This document shows positions 7,989-17,463 of a stretch of DNA of 64,000 nt, piece after piece. The notes below the pieces were generated by a model, which did no database searches, was not told where the DNA came from, and was given only the letters and a program-made list of their open reading frames with translations. Made by a program: the position numbers and the translations under genes. The DNA is taken from NCBI GenBank assembly GCA_003480725.1, contig QUJQ01000001.1:124001-188000 (forward strand), read 5' to 3'. Within the stretch, counting starts at the first letter, position 1; every line of letters begins with the position of its first letter. Origin of the DNA: Clostridiaceae bacterium AM27-36LB. GTDB taxonomy: Bacteria; Bacillota; Clostridia; Lachnospirales; Lachnospiraceae.

Positions 7989-8903
7989 ATGAAAAAAAGA
8001 GTATTAGCAAGCATTTTAGCAGGTGTACTGACAGTCGGAGTACTGACTGGCTGCGGAAGCAAGACTGAGGAAGCAGCAGACACAACTGCAACAGAAGAGA
8101 CCACAGAAGACGCAGCAGAGGATACCGCAGCAGATGCTGAAGAGACCGATGCAGCAGCAACTGAGACCAAAGGAACCATTACTGTAGCAGCTTCTGCAAC
8201 ACCGCACGCAGAGATCCTGGCAGCAGCAAAACCGATCCTGGCTGAGCAGGGATGGGATCTTGAAGTTACCGAGTTCGATGATTATGTACTTCCGAATGAG
8301 GTTGTAGAGAGTGGCGAGATGGATGCAAACTACTTCCAGCATGTACCGTATCTTGACAGCTTCAACGAGGAGAAAGGAACTCACCTGGTAGAGGTTGGTA
8401 AGATCCACTATGAGCCGTTCGGAATCTATCCGGGAACCAAAGCAAGTCTTGATGAAATTGCTGATGGAGATACCATTGCAGTACCGAACGACACTACCAA
8501 CGAGGCACGTGCACTGCTTCTTCTGCAGGATAATGGAATCATCACTCTGAAAGATGGTGCTGGTCTGACTGCAACTGTAAATGATATTGCTGAGAATCCG
8601 CACAACGTAAAGATTGAAGAGCTGGCAGCAGAGTCTGTAGCAAGAGTAGCTGATGAAGTTGCTTATGTTGTATTAAATGGTAACTATGCACTGCAGGCAG
8701 GTTTCTCTGTATCAAAAGATTCCCTTGCATATGAGAAATCTGATTCCGAAGCAGCTAAAACTTATGTAAATGTAGTTGTTGTAAAAGAAGGAAATGAGGA
8801 TAACGAAGGTGTGAAAGCACTGGTAGATGTACTCAAATCTGATGAGATCAAGAACTTCATCAACGAGAAATATGATGGAGCAGTTATCCCGTTCGAGGAG
8901 TAA
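7989..8903 (+). CDS. metQ: Methionine-binding lipoprotein (NlpA family)
   Basis: 304-residue substrate-binding lipoprotein. The signal peptide ends in lipobox LTGC at residues 17-20. A low-complexity acidic Thr/Ala/Glu linker of about 40 residues tethers the binding domain, which starts near TITVAASATPHAEIL. YFQHVPYLDSFN and GIYPGTKASLDEIADGDTIAVPND are typical of MetQ/NlpA. The ATG chosen has GGAAGAGAGGAA upstream and places the lipobox normally; an in-frame ATG 45 bases earlier does not. Confidence 0.94.
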   Translation: MKKRVLASILAGVLTVGVLTGCGSKTEEAADTTATEETTEDAAEDTAADAEETDAAATETKGTITVAASATPHAEILAAAKPILAEQGWDLEVTEFDDYVLPNEVVESGEMDANYFQHVPYLDSFNEEKGTHLVEVGKIHYEPFGIYPGTKASLDEIADGDTIAVPNDTTNEARALLLLQDNGIITLKDGAGLTATVNDIAENPHNVKIEELAAESVARVADEVAYVVLNGNYALQAGFSVSKDSLAYEKSDSEAAKTYVNVVVVKEGNEDNEGVKALVDVLKSDEIKNFINEKYDGAVIPFEE

Positions 8904-8962
8904 TTACTGATACAACATTATCCATGAGGCATCAGCCCCTTGGATAGGAAGTTCGATTACAC

Positions 8963-9135
8963 AGCCAGCAAGCCTCTGGATATAAGGCTCGTATGAAGTG
9001 TATCGGAACATCATAACACAAAGAATCCGGTCAGATCGGACACAAAAAGAAGTGTTCGCCCTGACCGGATTTTTGCGTTATGATGTCCGCTCCAATTCAT
9101 AGCAGCGCTCTTATATTCCAGAGGCTTGCTGGCTG
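8963..9135 (+). repeat. Long hairpin repeat family, copy 2 (+ orientation)
   Basis: 173 bp between metQ and the next gene. The outer arms pair perfectly over 18 bases (CAGCCAGCAAGCCTCTGG with its complement), yet share no sequence with the outer arms of copies 1 and 3. The same conserved internal blocks are present, and the apex (about 9029-9075) is a terminator-like hairpin AATCCGGTCAG...CTGACCGGATTTTTG. The rest of 8904-9288 holds a weak promoter (TATAAT near 9192) for the downstream gene. Confidence 0.87.
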
Positions 9136-9288
9136 TTGAAGGGGTGAAAAATACTTTTGAAGTCCGTTAATCAGTACAGCATTTCTGTTATAATGCAGAT
9201 AATAAGAATTTGTTTTACACTGAGGTTGTATAGATAGCATGTCATATAGAATTCAAAGAAATTTTGTTAAAGAAAGGAAAAGCGAAAT

Positions 9289-10062
9289 ATGCAAAAATAC
9301 AGGATTATGTCTTTAAACGTGAACGATTTTGGCGGGAAGGTGTATCATCTACAGGAATATAAATATTTTAATAAGAATAAAAACAAAAACTGTATTGACT
9401 GGAAGGCTTGGAGCAGGATGGTTGATAAGACAGAAACATGGAGTAGGCTAAAAAAGTATATTCAGGATGTGAATCCAAATATATTGGTTATTGAGGAGCT
9501 GTTGATTAGTTATTATGAGAACATCGATTTTATAAGTGAATTTATGAAAATGGGATATTTTTATTTTAAGGAAAGTTTACCAGAGCGTGGAAATTTTTCT
9601 TTGACAATGATTTTCTATCGGGATATTAAGCCTGAGTATATGGATTCACCGGGTAATTATCGTAGTAACAGAAGCGTTGTATGTAAGGGGAAAGATTTAC
9701 TTATATGTGGGAGCCATTTTCCACCAGAATCAGATGAAAAATTTTTGAAATATATGGAAGAATTTGTGGTTTCAAATATTAACAGTAAATTTATTCTGAT
9801 TGGAGATTTGAATGCAAATGATTCAAATCATGGAAATAAGCAGATGGTTGAAAGGGTGATTCAAAAAGGTATGGTGGATCTCTGGACTGATGCAGGAGGG
9901 GCTGAAAATACGCCAACTGAGGCAAAATATCAGGGCAGATTAGATTATGCGATAGCTTCCCCTTCTCTGGCTGAAAAAGTTCAGAATATAAAAATTGATC
10001 CCTTTCCAATGGAAGATGAAATAACAGATCATGCAGCAATTATTGTTGATATAATAAGTTAA
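9289..10062 (+). CDS. Endonuclease/exonuclease/phosphatase family protein
   Basis: 257 residues with the motifs of the EEP fold in order: MSLNVNDFG (metal-binding Asn), VIEE (catalytic Glu), GSHFPP, GDLNAND near residue 175, RLDYAIAS and TDHAAIIVDI at the C-terminus with the catalytic Asp-His. Members act on nucleic acids or phospho-lipids/sugars; the substrate here cannot be read. The gene is notably AT-rich compared with its neighbours, suggesting horizontal gain. RBS AAAGGAAA. Confidence 0.85.
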   Translation: MQKYRIMSLNVNDFGGKVYHLQEYKYFNKNKNKNCIDWKAWSRMVDKTETWSRLKKYIQDVNPNILVIEELLISYYENIDFISEFMKMGYFYFKESLPERGNFSLTMIFYRDIKPEYMDSPGNYRSNRSVVCKGKDLLICGSHFPPESDEKFLKYMEEFVVSNINSKFILIGDLNANDSNHGNKQMVERVIQKGMVDLWTDAGGAENTPTEAKYQGRLDYAIASPSLAEKVQNIKIDPFPMEDEITDHAAIIVDIIS

Positions 10063-10319
10063 CTTTTGGAAAAGTTTTCTTCATCTAATAAAATGGAAAC
10101 GGGTACATGAAAAATTCGGGAGAAGAAGAGTAATTCATAATCAGGGATTACTCGATCTCCCGTTTCAATTCGACTGATTGCTTTTTGATTCAAATTCATA
10201 CCATCTAATTGCAGTTTGGCAGCTAATTGTTCTTGGGACATTCCTGCCTGTTCTCTTAATTCTTTAATCTTATTTCCTGAAATATTACATCTGTTATTGT
10301 CATATTTGTATAGTTTCAT
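10059..10319 (-). CDS. XRE family transcriptional regulator
   Basis: 86 residues with a Cro/CI-type helix-turn-helix (residues 17-75: IKELREQAGMSQEQLAAKL...NQKAISRIETGDRVIPDYELLFFSRIF). It overlaps the end of the EEP gene by four bases in convergent orientation and is divergent from the lipoprotein gene. A repeated 13-bp sequence in the divergent region is its likely operator. Confidence 0.85.
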   Translation of the reverse strand: MKLYKYDNNRCNISGNKIKELREQAGMSQEQLAAKLQLDGMNLNQKAISRIETGDRVIPDYELLFFSRIFHVPVSILLDEENFSKS

Positions 10320-10344
10320 ACGGTCACCATGTCCTGTTTAAAGT

Positions 10345-10412
10345 TTATGCCAAAGATGGATAAAATATTATTGACCGTAGCATATTCGATGATGTACAAT
10401 TATGCCAAAGAT
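10345..10412 (+). promoter_or_regulatory. Divergent promoter region with paired direct repeat
   Basis: TTATGCCAAAGAT occurs at 10345-10357 and again at 10400-10412. Between them lies a sigma-A promoter facing the lipoprotein gene: TTGACC (10371-10376), 18 bases, TACAAT (10395-10400). The second repeat overlaps the minus 10 and start site, as expected for a repressor operator, presumably of the adjacent XRE protein. Confidence 0.55.
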
Positions 10413-10515
10413 AACTAAACACAAAATATATTGTAGAAAAGGAGAAATTTAACAATGAAATGAAGAAGTAGGATATATGATTATAAAATGCGAAAGAAAG
10501 ATGGAGGTAAAGTGA

Positions 10516-11490
10516 ATGAAAAAGAGAAAAGGTTATTTAATGTTTATTTGCGTTTTGATATTGGGGTGTATTCTGCTGACGGGATGTGGTAAAAAAACAG
10601 TTTCCGAGGCGCAGTTAAAAGAAGATTTGTCGCAAAGTTCTGCGTATACGTTATATGGCGATGGCTTGGATATGTCTATTGATAGTTTTAAAGTAACAAA
10701 ACGTCAAACTGCAACTGAAGACAGGATTGATACAGCATGGGTGGAAGTAGACAGTTCAAGTGATGCGGTAACAGGGCATATGTATTTTGTAATGACATAT
10801 GAATTGTACAATGATGGATGGCAAATCACGAATGTTGAAGAAGATGAGATAGACGAATGGTATTTTACTCCATTGAGGGAAATGACAGACGAAGAAATTG
10901 CCTCATATATTTCAGAAGATGTGCAAATAGTTTCTAAAGATGTTAATTTAGATGAAGGAACAGAATTCATTACTTATACATGGGTGGAGTCTCATGAATA
11001 TTGTGATATAACATATACAAAACAGGATTATTTTACATTTGGTACGTCTAAAATGCTTTATAATGTTGGAACGTGGAGTTGGGTTACAACTAATGATATG
11101 GGCTCAACTGAGGAATGGAATATTGTAGGAACATGGGGGTATGAGGACACCGATCATTATGTTCGCCTGACTATTGATGATTTTCAACCAGATAGTCCAT
11201 TGTTTGCATATTATGATAATGAAGGATATTCTAAATTTAACATAGATGGATATATTGAACATTCCTATAACTATTTGGGAATGGGTCATACGGAAAAAAC
11301 GCAAGGACCTTTTGAAGCTACATATAATAAATTTGTTAGATATTCTGAAGAAGATGTAATGATTAAGGTTGGCTACGATTCTGTTACACTAGGATATCAT
11401 TTTAGCGGTGCACATGCTAAATTTTTAATAACATATGATAAACTACTATATTACGATACAAATATATATGAGTTGAATAAAATTGAATAG
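10516..11490 (+). CDS. Lipoprotein of unknown function
   Basis: 324 residues with a clear lipoprotein signal peptide (lipobox LTGC, Cys24) followed by an acidic, aromatic-rich mature part. No domain is recognised; the middle has two YTWVE/TWSWVTTN-like beta-rich stretches and the second half begins with WNIVGTWGYED, a lipocalin-like or DUF5640-like start. AT-rich like the EEP gene upstream. AGGTAAAG precedes the ATG. Probably controlled by the divergent XRE protein. Confidence 0.7.
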   Translation: MKKRKGYLMFICVLILGCILLTGCGKKTVSEAQLKEDLSQSSAYTLYGDGLDMSIDSFKVTKRQTATEDRIDTAWVEVDSSSDAVTGHMYFVMTYELYNDGWQITNVEEDEIDEWYFTPLREMTDEEIASYISEDVQIVSKDVNLDEGTEFITYTWVESHEYCDITYTKQDYFTFGTSKMLYNVGTWSWVTTNDMGSTEEWNIVGTWGYEDTDHYVRLTIDDFQPDSPLFAYYDNEGYSKFNIDGYIEHSYNYLGMGHTEKTQGPFEATYNKFVRYSEEDVMIKVGYDSVTLGYHFSGAHAKFLITYDKLLYYDTNIYELNKIE

Positions 11491-11510
11491 GTCAAGGCAC
11501 AAACCGCCGT

Positions 11511-11711
11511 ATAGAAAATCTTCCCGGCATGAACGACACCGCAATATAAGAGCGCTGCTATGAATTGGAGCGGACAGCAGGGCAGAAAGAATCCGACCAG
11601 AGCGAACACATTTTGTGTCCGATCTGGTCGGATTCCTTTTGACATGGTGTTCCGATACACTTCATACGAGCCTTATATGTAGTGGCGTTCATGCCCTTGA
11701 AAGTTTTCTAT
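11511..11711 (-). repeat. Long hairpin repeat family, copy 3 (- orientation)
   Basis: About 200 bp between two convergent genes. Outer arms ATAGAAAATCTTCCCGG and its mismatched partner (GGGCATGAACG...TTTTCTAT) differ from the other copies. The conserved blocks appear on the minus strand: left block with ATAAGGCTCGTATGAAG at 11655-11675, right block at 11545-11573. The apex (11589-11636) is GAATCCGACCAG...CTGGTCGGATTC. Confidence 0.85.
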
Positions 11712-11730
11712 GAAGTGTTTCTGGGTAGTA

Positions 11731-11882
11731 TAACGATTCAGAGCCTCATTCGCAAAATCGCCTCTTCGAGGCTTTACTTTTGCTCATGCATGGCTGCTCG
11801 CCATATAGATGTTCCGAAATATGTGCCATCATGCAAGCATGAGTCACATATTTACGGACATCTGCATGGCTCTGAATCGTTA
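11731..11882 (-). repeat. Second type of long inverted repeat at the 3' end of the activase gene
   Basis: Perfect 15-bp arms TAACGATTCAGAGCC (11731-11745) and its complement (11868-11882). Inside are a short hairpin GCCTC-TTC-GAGGC near 11760 and a longer imperfect stem ATGTTCCG...CGGACAT (about 11806-11862). The right arm contains the stop codon of the minus-strand gene, so the element forms its 3' untranslated region and probably its terminator. Confidence 0.6.
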
Positions 11883-14800
11883 CAGGTTTTTATAAGCCGT
11901 GCTCAGCATCAGTTTAATACGGTTCAACTGATTAACCTCACTTGCACCCGGGTCATAATCGATCGCCACGATATTGGAGCTTGGATGACGATGACGAAGC
12001 TCCTTGATAACACCTTTGCCTACGATATGGTTTGGCAGGCAGGCAAATGGCTGGGTACATACGATGTTTGGTGTATCATTTTCAATCAGCTCCAGCATCT
12101 CAGCAGTCAGGAACCAACCCTCACCGGTCTGATTTCCAAGAGATACAATATCAGAAGCCATGGCTGCCATATGGTCGATATTGGAGGCCGGAGAGAAGTG
12201 CGTACTCTTCTCCAGTGCTTTGTTGGCCGGGCTGCGGAAGAATTCCAGTGCCTTGATACCCAGGCGGCCCATGCGGGCGGTCATTTTCTTCTTGCCAAGA
12301 TACTGCGCTTTAAATTCTGTGTTCTTAAAGCAGTACAGCAGGAAATCCATCAGGTCAGGCACAACTGCTTCTGCACCTTCGTGCTCCAACAGGTCTACCA
12401 GACCATTGTTGGCAGACGGAGAGAATTTTACAAGGATCTCGCCTACAATACCAACTCTCGGTTTCTTCTCATCAGTTACCAGAATATGGTCAAATTCATC
12501 TACGATCTGCTGACAGAGCTTTTTATAGCTGCTCCAGGACGGATGCTTCTGCATGAGAAATGCCTTGCAGCGTCCATTCAGCCGCTCATAAACTTTATTT
12601 GCCTCGCCCGGAACCAGTTCATACGGACGGGTGTGATACAGCACCTTCATGAACAGATCTCCGAAGACCAGTGCATACAGTCCCTTGAACAGCATTTCCG
12701 GTGTATATTTGAATCCAGGGTTTTTCTCCAGTCCGCTCAAGTTGATGGAGATGACTGGAATATCCGGGTAACCGGCTTTTGTCAGTGCACGGCGGATAAA
12801 TCCAATATAGTTGGAAGCACGACAGCCGCCGCCGGTCTGAGAGATTAGAATTGCAGTCTTAGTAAGGTCGTATTTTCCAGATAAGACGGCTTCCATGATC
12901 TGACCGATGACGATCAGTGATGGATAGCAGGCATCATTATTTACATATTTAAGTCCAAGATCGACTGCATTCCGTCCGGCTCTTGGAAGGACGTCAATGT
13001 GATATCCGCAGGAGCGGAAGGCAGCTTCCAGCAGATTAAAGTGGATCGGTGACATATCCGGGCAGAGAATGGTGTAATTCTTTCTCATTTCCTCGGTGAA
13101 GATCACACGCTCGTAAGCGGAGGAGACGATCTTTCTCGGCTCCTGTTTTTTCTCGCGGACGCGGATGGCAGCCAGCAGAGAACGGATACGGATACGGGCA
13201 GCTCCCAGGTTGCTGATCTCATCAATCTTCAGGCAGGTGTAGATCTTGCCGGAGTTAGTCAGGATCTCATTGACCTGATCGGTGGTGACAGCATCGAGGC
13301 CACAGCCGAAGGAGTTGAGCTGGATCAGATCCAGATCGTCTCTGGTCTTTACAAAATCAGCGGCAGCATACAGACGGGAGTGATACATCCACTGGTCCAT
13401 GACACGGAGCGGACGGTCAGGCTGTGTCAGATGGGAGACACTGTCTTCCGTGAGCACTGCCATGCCATAGCTGTTAATCAGCTCTGGAATACCGTGATTG
13501 ATCTCACTGTCCACGTGATACGGACGGCCAGCAAGGACAATGCCATGAGAATGAGTCTCCTCCATCCATTTCAGAGTTTCCTCACCCTTCTTGCATACGT
13601 CAAGACGTGCCTGGCGCAGTTCTTCCCAGGCAGCTTTTGCAGCTTCTGTGATCTCAGCGGCAGTCATACCTTTCTCGCCATTGAATTCTTCAATCAGGCG
13701 GTTGGTCATGATCTCCAGACTTTCAAAGCTTAAGAATGGATTGCGGAAATCAAAACGGTCAGATTTCAGCTCTTCCATGTTGTTTTTAATATTCTCCGCA
13801 TAGGAGGTAACGATCGGGCAGTTGTAATGGTTGTTGGCATCTTTGAACTCCGAACGCTCATAAGGAACGCAGGGAAAGAAGATGAACGGAATGTTGTGGG
13901 TCAGCAGCCATTTTACATGTCCATGGGCCAGCTTTGCCGGATAGCACTCGGACTCACTGGGGATGGATTCGATACCCTGCTCATAAAGTTCATGGGTAGA
14001 GCTTGGGGAGAGCACCACCCGGTAACCCAGTCTGGTGAAAAATGTGAACCAGAACGGGTAGTTTTCATACATATTGAGGACGCGGGGGATACCCACAAGA
14101 CCTCTCTTGGCGTCAGCTTCTGCCAGCGGTTCATAGGAGAAGAGGCGTTCATTTTTATAAGCGAACAGGTTCGGAGCCGGATTTTTCTTCTTCTCTTTAC
14201 CAAGTCCGCGTTCGCAGCGGTTGCCGGAGATGTAGCGGCGTCCGCCGGAAAATTTATTGATGGTCAGACGGCAGTTGTTAGTACAGCCGTGGCATTTAGT
14301 CATGGAAGTGGAATATTCCAGTGTCTCCATCTGCTCTTTACTCAGCATGGAAGTCTCCTGGCCTTCATAACGCTCTTTGGCGATCAGTGCAGCACCGAAT
14401 GCGCCCATGATACCGGCGATATCAGGACGGATCACTTCGCAGTCGGCGATCTTCTCAAGGCTTCGGAGAACAGCATTGTTATAGAAAGTACCGCCCTGTA
14501 CCACGATGTGTTTTCCAAGGGAAGAAGCATCGGATACTTTGATAACCTTGAACAGCGCATTTTTAATGACAGAGTAAGCAAGTCCGGCAGAGATATCATC
14601 CACACCGGCGCCTTCCTTCTGGGCCTGCTTTACACGGGAGTTCATAAATACCGTACAGCGGGTTCCCAGGTCAATGGGATGCTTTGCGAAGAGAGCTGCC
14701 TGTGCGAAATCCTGGATCGAAAGGTTCAGAGATTTTGCAAAGGTTTCGATAAAGGAACCACAGCCGGAGGAACATGCCTCGTTGAGCTGTACATTGTCAA

Positions 14801-16106
14801 CTGTATGATTTTTAATACGGATACATTTCATATCCTGACCGCCGATGTCAAGGATACAGTCCACATCCGGGTCGAAGAACTGAGCAGCATAATAGTGGGA
14901 GATGGTCTCCACCTCGCCCTCATCCAGCATCAGTGCCGCTTTTACTAAAGCCTCGCCGTAACCGGTGGAGCAGGAGCGGACAATATGTGCTTTGGGCGGA
15001 AGCTTGTCAAACAGATCCTTCAATGCTTCCAGCGTAATATGTAAAGTACTTCCGTTGTTATTATGATAGAAGGAATACAGAAGGGAGCCGTCCTCGCCGA
15101 CCAGTGCGATCTTGGTGGTGGTGGAACCGGCATCGATTCCGAGGAAACAGTTTCCTTCGTAAGTGGCAAGGTCTTTTTTCACAACCTTTGCCTGAGAGTG
15201 ACGCTCACTGAAGGTGTCAAACTCTGCCTGGTTCTTGAACAGCGGATCCAGTCGCTGGATCTCAAATGCAATCTGGATCTTGTTGTGCAGCCGATCAATC
15301 ATATCCTGTGCGGATACGGCCTTCTCACGCTTGGAGAGAAGTGCGGAACCGGAAGCTGCGAACAGATGAGAAAATGTCGGAATGATCGTGTGTTCCTCAT
15401 CAAGGTTCAGAGTACGGATAAAGCACTCCCGAAGCTCGGACAGGAAATGAAGCGGGCCTCCTAAGAATGCCACATGTCCACGGATCGGTTTACCACAGGC
15501 AAGACCACTGATGGTCTGGTTGACTACTGCCTGGAAAATAGAAGCAGACAGGTCTTCCTTGGTGGCTCCCTCGTTGATCAGGGGCTGGATATCCGTCTTT
15601 GCAAATACACCGCAGCGAGCGGCGATGGAGTACATGGATTTGTAATTTTTTGCATATTCGTTAAGACCGGTTGCATCGGTCTGCAAGAGGGATGCCATCT
15701 GGTCAATAAAAGAACCTGTACCTCCGGCACAGATACCATTCATACGTTGCTCTACATTTCCACCTTCAAAATAGATGATCTTGGCGTCTTCACCGCCCAG
15801 CTCGATGGCAACGTCCGTCTGCGGAGCATAGGTCTGCAGGGCTTCTGCCACGGCGACGACCTCCTGTGCGAATGGCACATCCAGATACTGTGCCAGCGTC
15901 AGTCCGCCGGAACCGGTGATCACCGGATAAATATCGATGGGACCCAGCTTATCAACGGCTTTGGTCAAGAGGTCAGCAAGTGTCTCCTGAATGTTGGCAA
16001 AATGCCGTTCATAATCGGAGAATAAAAAGTGATTTTCATCATCAAGCACCGCAATCTTTACGGTGGTGGAACCGATATCGATTCCAAGTCTGTAACATTT
16101 GTTCAT
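11880..16106 (-). CDS. Giant 2-hydroxyacyl-CoA dehydratase activase-related protein
   Basis: 1408 residues. Two BadF/BadG/BcrA/BcrD (HgdC-type) ATPase domains lie in tandem: the first starts [16 protein letters not shown] near residue 6, the second [17 protein letters not shown] near residue 320. Each has an acetate/sugar kinase-type phosphate loop, and each carries the GGxD/CSSG or CAGGTG switch. A CxxC..C region follows ([10 protein letters not shown]), then DUF2229 and an HgdB-like dehydratase domain. HgdC-type activases pass electrons to radical dehydratases; the role of these fused giants is not settled. Of two near starts, this one has GGAGAG nine bases upstream. Confidence 0.85.
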   Translation of the reverse strand: MNKCYRLGIDIGSTTVKIAVLDDENHFLFSDYERHFANIQETLADLLTKAVDKLGPIDIYPVITGSGGLTLAQYLDVPFAQEVVAVAEALQTYAPQTDVAIELGGEDAKIIYFEGGNVEQRMNGICAGGTGSFIDQMASLLQTDATGLNEYAKNYKSMYSIAARCGVFAKTDIQPLINEGATKEDLSASIFQAVVNQTISGLACGKPIRGHVAFLGGPLHFLSELRECFIRTLNLDEEHTIIPTFSHLFAASGSALLSKREKAVSAQDMIDRLHNKIQIAFEIQRLDPLFKNQAEFDTFSERHSQAKVVKKDLATYEGNCFLGIDAGSTTTKIALVGEDGSLLYSFYHNNNGSTLHITLEALKDLFDKLPPKAHIVRSCSTGYGEALVKAALMLDEGEVETISHYYAAQFFDPDVDCILDIGGQDMKCIRIKNHTVDNVQLNEACSSGCGSFIETFAKSLNLSIQDFAQAALFAKHPIDLGTRCTVFMNSRVKQAQKEGAGVDDISAGLAYSVIKNALFKVIKVSDASSLGKHIVVQGGTFYNNAVLRSLEKIADCEVIRPDIAGIMGAFGAALIAKERYEGQETSMLSKEQMETLEYSTSMTKCHGCTNNCRLTINKFSGGRRYISGNRCERGLGKEKKKNPAPNLFAYKNERLFSYEPLAEADAKRGLVGIPRVLNMYENYPFWFTFFTRLGYRVVLSPSSTHELYEQGIESIPSESECYPAKLAHGHVKWLLTHNIPFIFFPCVPYERSEFKDANNHYNCPIVTSYAENIKNNMEELKSDRFDFRNPFLSFESLEIMTNRLIEEFNGEKGMTAAEITEAAKAAWEELRQARLDVCKKGEETLKWMEETHSHGIVLAGRPYHVDSEINHGIPELINSYGMAVLTEDSVSHLTQPDRPLRVMDQWMYHSRLYAAADFVKTRDDLDLIQLNSFGCGLDAVTTDQVNEILTNSGKIYTCLKIDEISNLGAARIRIRSLLAAIRVREKKQEPRKIVSSAYERVIFTEEMRKNYTILCPDMSPIHFNLLEAAFRSCGYHIDVLPRAGRNAVDLGLKYVNNDACYPSLIVIGQIMEAVLSGKYDLTKTAILISQTGGGCRASNYIGFIRRALTKAGYPDIPVISINLSGLEKNPGFKYTPEMLFKGLYALVFGDLFMKVLYHTRPYELVPGEANKVYERLNGRCKAFLMQKHPSWSSYKKLCQQIVDEFDHILVTDEKKPRVGIVGEILVKFSPSANNGLVDLLEHEGAEAVVPDLMDFLLYCFKNTEFKAQYLGKKKMTARMGRLGIKALEFFRSPANKALEKSTHFSPASNIDHMAAMASDIVSLGNQTGEGWFLTAEMLELIENDTPNIVCTQPFACLPNHIVGKGVIKELRHRHPSSNIVAIDYDPGASEVNQLNRIKLMLSTAYKNL

Positions 16107-16109
16107 AGT

Positions 16110-16140
16110 CATATCTCTCCGGCAGCGAGTAGCTGCCTTT
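16110..16140 (-). promoter_or_regulatory. Hairpin abutting the ribosome binding site of the activase gene
   Basis: On the minus strand GGCAGC-TACTC-GCTGCC is followed at once by GGAGAG, the ribosome binding site. It may insulate or tune initiation. The promoter lies upstream at 16175-16203. Confidence 0.4.
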
Positions 16141-16174
16141 TCCTCACAATTATCTTCAGTCTGAAACATGCTAC

Positions 16175-16203
16175 ATTATATGGAAAGAATTTCCGAAAGT
16201 CCA
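16175..16203 (-). promoter_or_regulatory. Sigma-A promoter of the activase gene
   Basis: Minus strand TGGACT, 17 bases, TATAAT. The leader to the chosen start is about 60 bases and contains the hairpin at 16121-16137. Confidence 0.5.
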
Positions 16204-16228
16204 TAAAGATAGTGTTAAGATATGTTAG

Positions 16229-16257
16229 TTGACAAACCTATAAGCGGCAGTTAAAAT
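16229..16257 (+). promoter_or_regulatory. Sigma-A promoter of the rhomboid-like gene
   Basis: Consensus TTGACA, 17 bases, TAAAAT; the start codon is about 40 bases downstream. Confidence 0.6.
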
Positions 16258-16297
16258 ATTTTTATATGATTCCGGAGACAAAATGGAGGACTGATCT

Positions 16298-17164
16298 ATG
16301 AATTGGCTTGATAAGCTGGAGCGTAAATTTGGAAAATATGCAATTCACAATTTGATGTATTATATTATTATACTGTATATTCTGGGACTGGTGATCCAGA
16401 TGGTAAATCCCTCTCTTTATACACAATGGCTGGGACTTGATGCTGAGGCAATTTTGCATGGACAGATCTGGAGAATCGTGACCTTTATTATTCAGCCACC
16501 AAATGCCAGTTTTTTGTTTATGGCATTTGCACTGTATTTTTATTATATGGTCGGTCAGGCACTGGAATATATGTGGGGAGCATTCCGATTTAATCTTTAT
16601 TTCTTTTCAGGAGTACTGCTGCATGTGCTCGCCTGCTTGGTGATTTATTTGATTTTTGGAATTAATTTTTCCATGGGTACGTTTTATCTGAACTTATCTC
16701 TGTTTTTTGTGTATGCGTATCTGTTCCCAGATGCAACATTTCTGCTGTTTTTCATTTTTCCGATCAAGGCAAAATGGCTGGGGATCATTGAAGGTATTTT
16801 CTATGGACTGACGATCATAGGAGGTTTGTCCGCACTGGTGAATCCATCGCTGATGTTTACCATGCTTGCCATGGGCATTCCGGCAATTCCTGCCAACAGC
16901 ATTGCAGCGTTGATCTCACTTCTTAACTTTGCAATCTTTGTGATGGGCAGCAAGCGGAATCGATTTTCGCCGAAGGATATTAAACGCAGGAGAACTTATG
17001 CGAAAAAAGTGAAAGCGGCATCGCAGAGTACGCATCATCGCTGTGCTATCTGTGGACGGACCGAGAAGGATGGGGAGGATCTGGAGTTCCGTTTTTGTTC
17101 GAAATGCAAGGGCAATTATGAATACTGCCAGGAGCATCTGTTTACACATGAACACAGAAAATAG
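16298..17164 (+). CDS. Rhomboid-like membrane protein with C-terminal zinc-ribbon tail
   Basis: 288 residues with about six membrane helices arranged like a rhomboid protein (HGQIWRIVTFIIQPPNASFLFMAF, YYMVGQALEYMWGAFRFNLYFFSGVLLH). The catalytic Gly-x-Ser-Gly of active rhomboid proteases is not seen at the expected helix, which reads NFSMGTFYLNL, so it may be an inactive pseudoprotease. After a basic linker the last 45 residues contain CAICG and CSKCKGNYEYCQEH, a treble-clef or zinc-ribbon pattern. Own promoter and downstream terminator make it a single-gene unit. Confidence 0.75.
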   Translation: MNWLDKLERKFGKYAIHNLMYYIIILYILGLVIQMVNPSLYTQWLGLDAEAILHGQIWRIVTFIIQPPNASFLFMAFALYFYYMVGQALEYMWGAFRFNLYFFSGVLLHVLACLVIYLIFGINFSMGTFYLNLSLFFVYAYLFPDATFLLFFIFPIKAKWLGIIEGIFYGLTIIGGLSALVNPSLMFTMLAMGIPAIPANSIAALISLLNFAIFVMGSKRNRFSPKDIKRRRTYAKKVKAASQSTHHRCAICGRTEKDGEDLEFRFCSKCKGNYEYCQEHLFTHEHRK

Positions 17165-17188
17165 GAAACTTAATAATATATGAAGCGG

Positions 17189-17223
17189 TAAGGTGATAGA
17201 TTCCACGTCTATCACCTTTTTTT
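17189..17223 (+). terminator. Rho-independent terminator after the rhomboid-like gene
   Basis: AAGGTGATAGA-N7-TCTATCACCTT followed by a T run. The 3' half of its stem also supplies the minus 35-like CACC of the cotJ promoter. Confidence 0.8.
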
Positions 17224-17241
17224 CGTCTGTTACATAAGATA
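17214..17241 (+). promoter_or_regulatory. Candidate mother-cell (sigma-K/sigma-E type) promoter of cotJ
   Basis: CACC, 16 bases, CATAAGATA. This fits the published sigma-K form (mACm, 16-17 bases, CATAnnnTA) and partly the sigma-E minus 10. It lies 31 bases before cotJA and no sigma-A-like promoter is seen there. B. subtilis cotJ is transcribed by sigma-E, so either mother-cell sigma factor is plausible. Confidence 0.45.
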
Positions 17242-17271
17242 AATGGAAAACAAATAGAGAGGAATTGCTAC

Positions 17272-17463
17272 ATGGAGAATTATCAAAGGTATCAAAATGG
17301 ATGCAGACCGTTTCTACAGGGTGAAGAGTATCCGGTGGCGATGGCTTATGTGCCTTGGCAGTACTGGAATGCTGTGTATGATCTGGAAAAAGGTCTGGCA
17401 TATGGAACAATTTTTCCGGAATTAAATAAACCGTTTCTGGGAGTGAGAGGAGGCTTAAGATGA
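17272..17463 (+). CDS. cotJA: Spore coat-associated protein CotJA
   Basis: 63 residues with the CotJA pattern EEYPVAMAYVPWQYWNAVYDLEKGLAYGTIFPELNKPFLG. Part of the three-gene cotJ operon that makes an inner spore coat component in the mother cell. AGAGAGGA lies upstream. Its end overlaps the start of cotJB by four bases. Confidence 0.93.
   Translation: MENYQRYQNGCRPFLQGEEYPVAMAYVPWQYWNAVYDLEKGLAYGTIFPELNKPFLGVRGGLR

Noticed and set aside
1671..11711. The hairpin family as insertion sequences or MITEs
   Set aside because: No transposase, no target duplications seen, and the outer arms differ between copies while staying self-complementary.
12000..15500. Long plus-strand reading frames opposite the activase gene (for example around 13.8-14.9 kb)
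   Set aside because: They are antisense shadows of a clearly homologous 1408-residue protein; no ribosome binding sites or recognisable domains.
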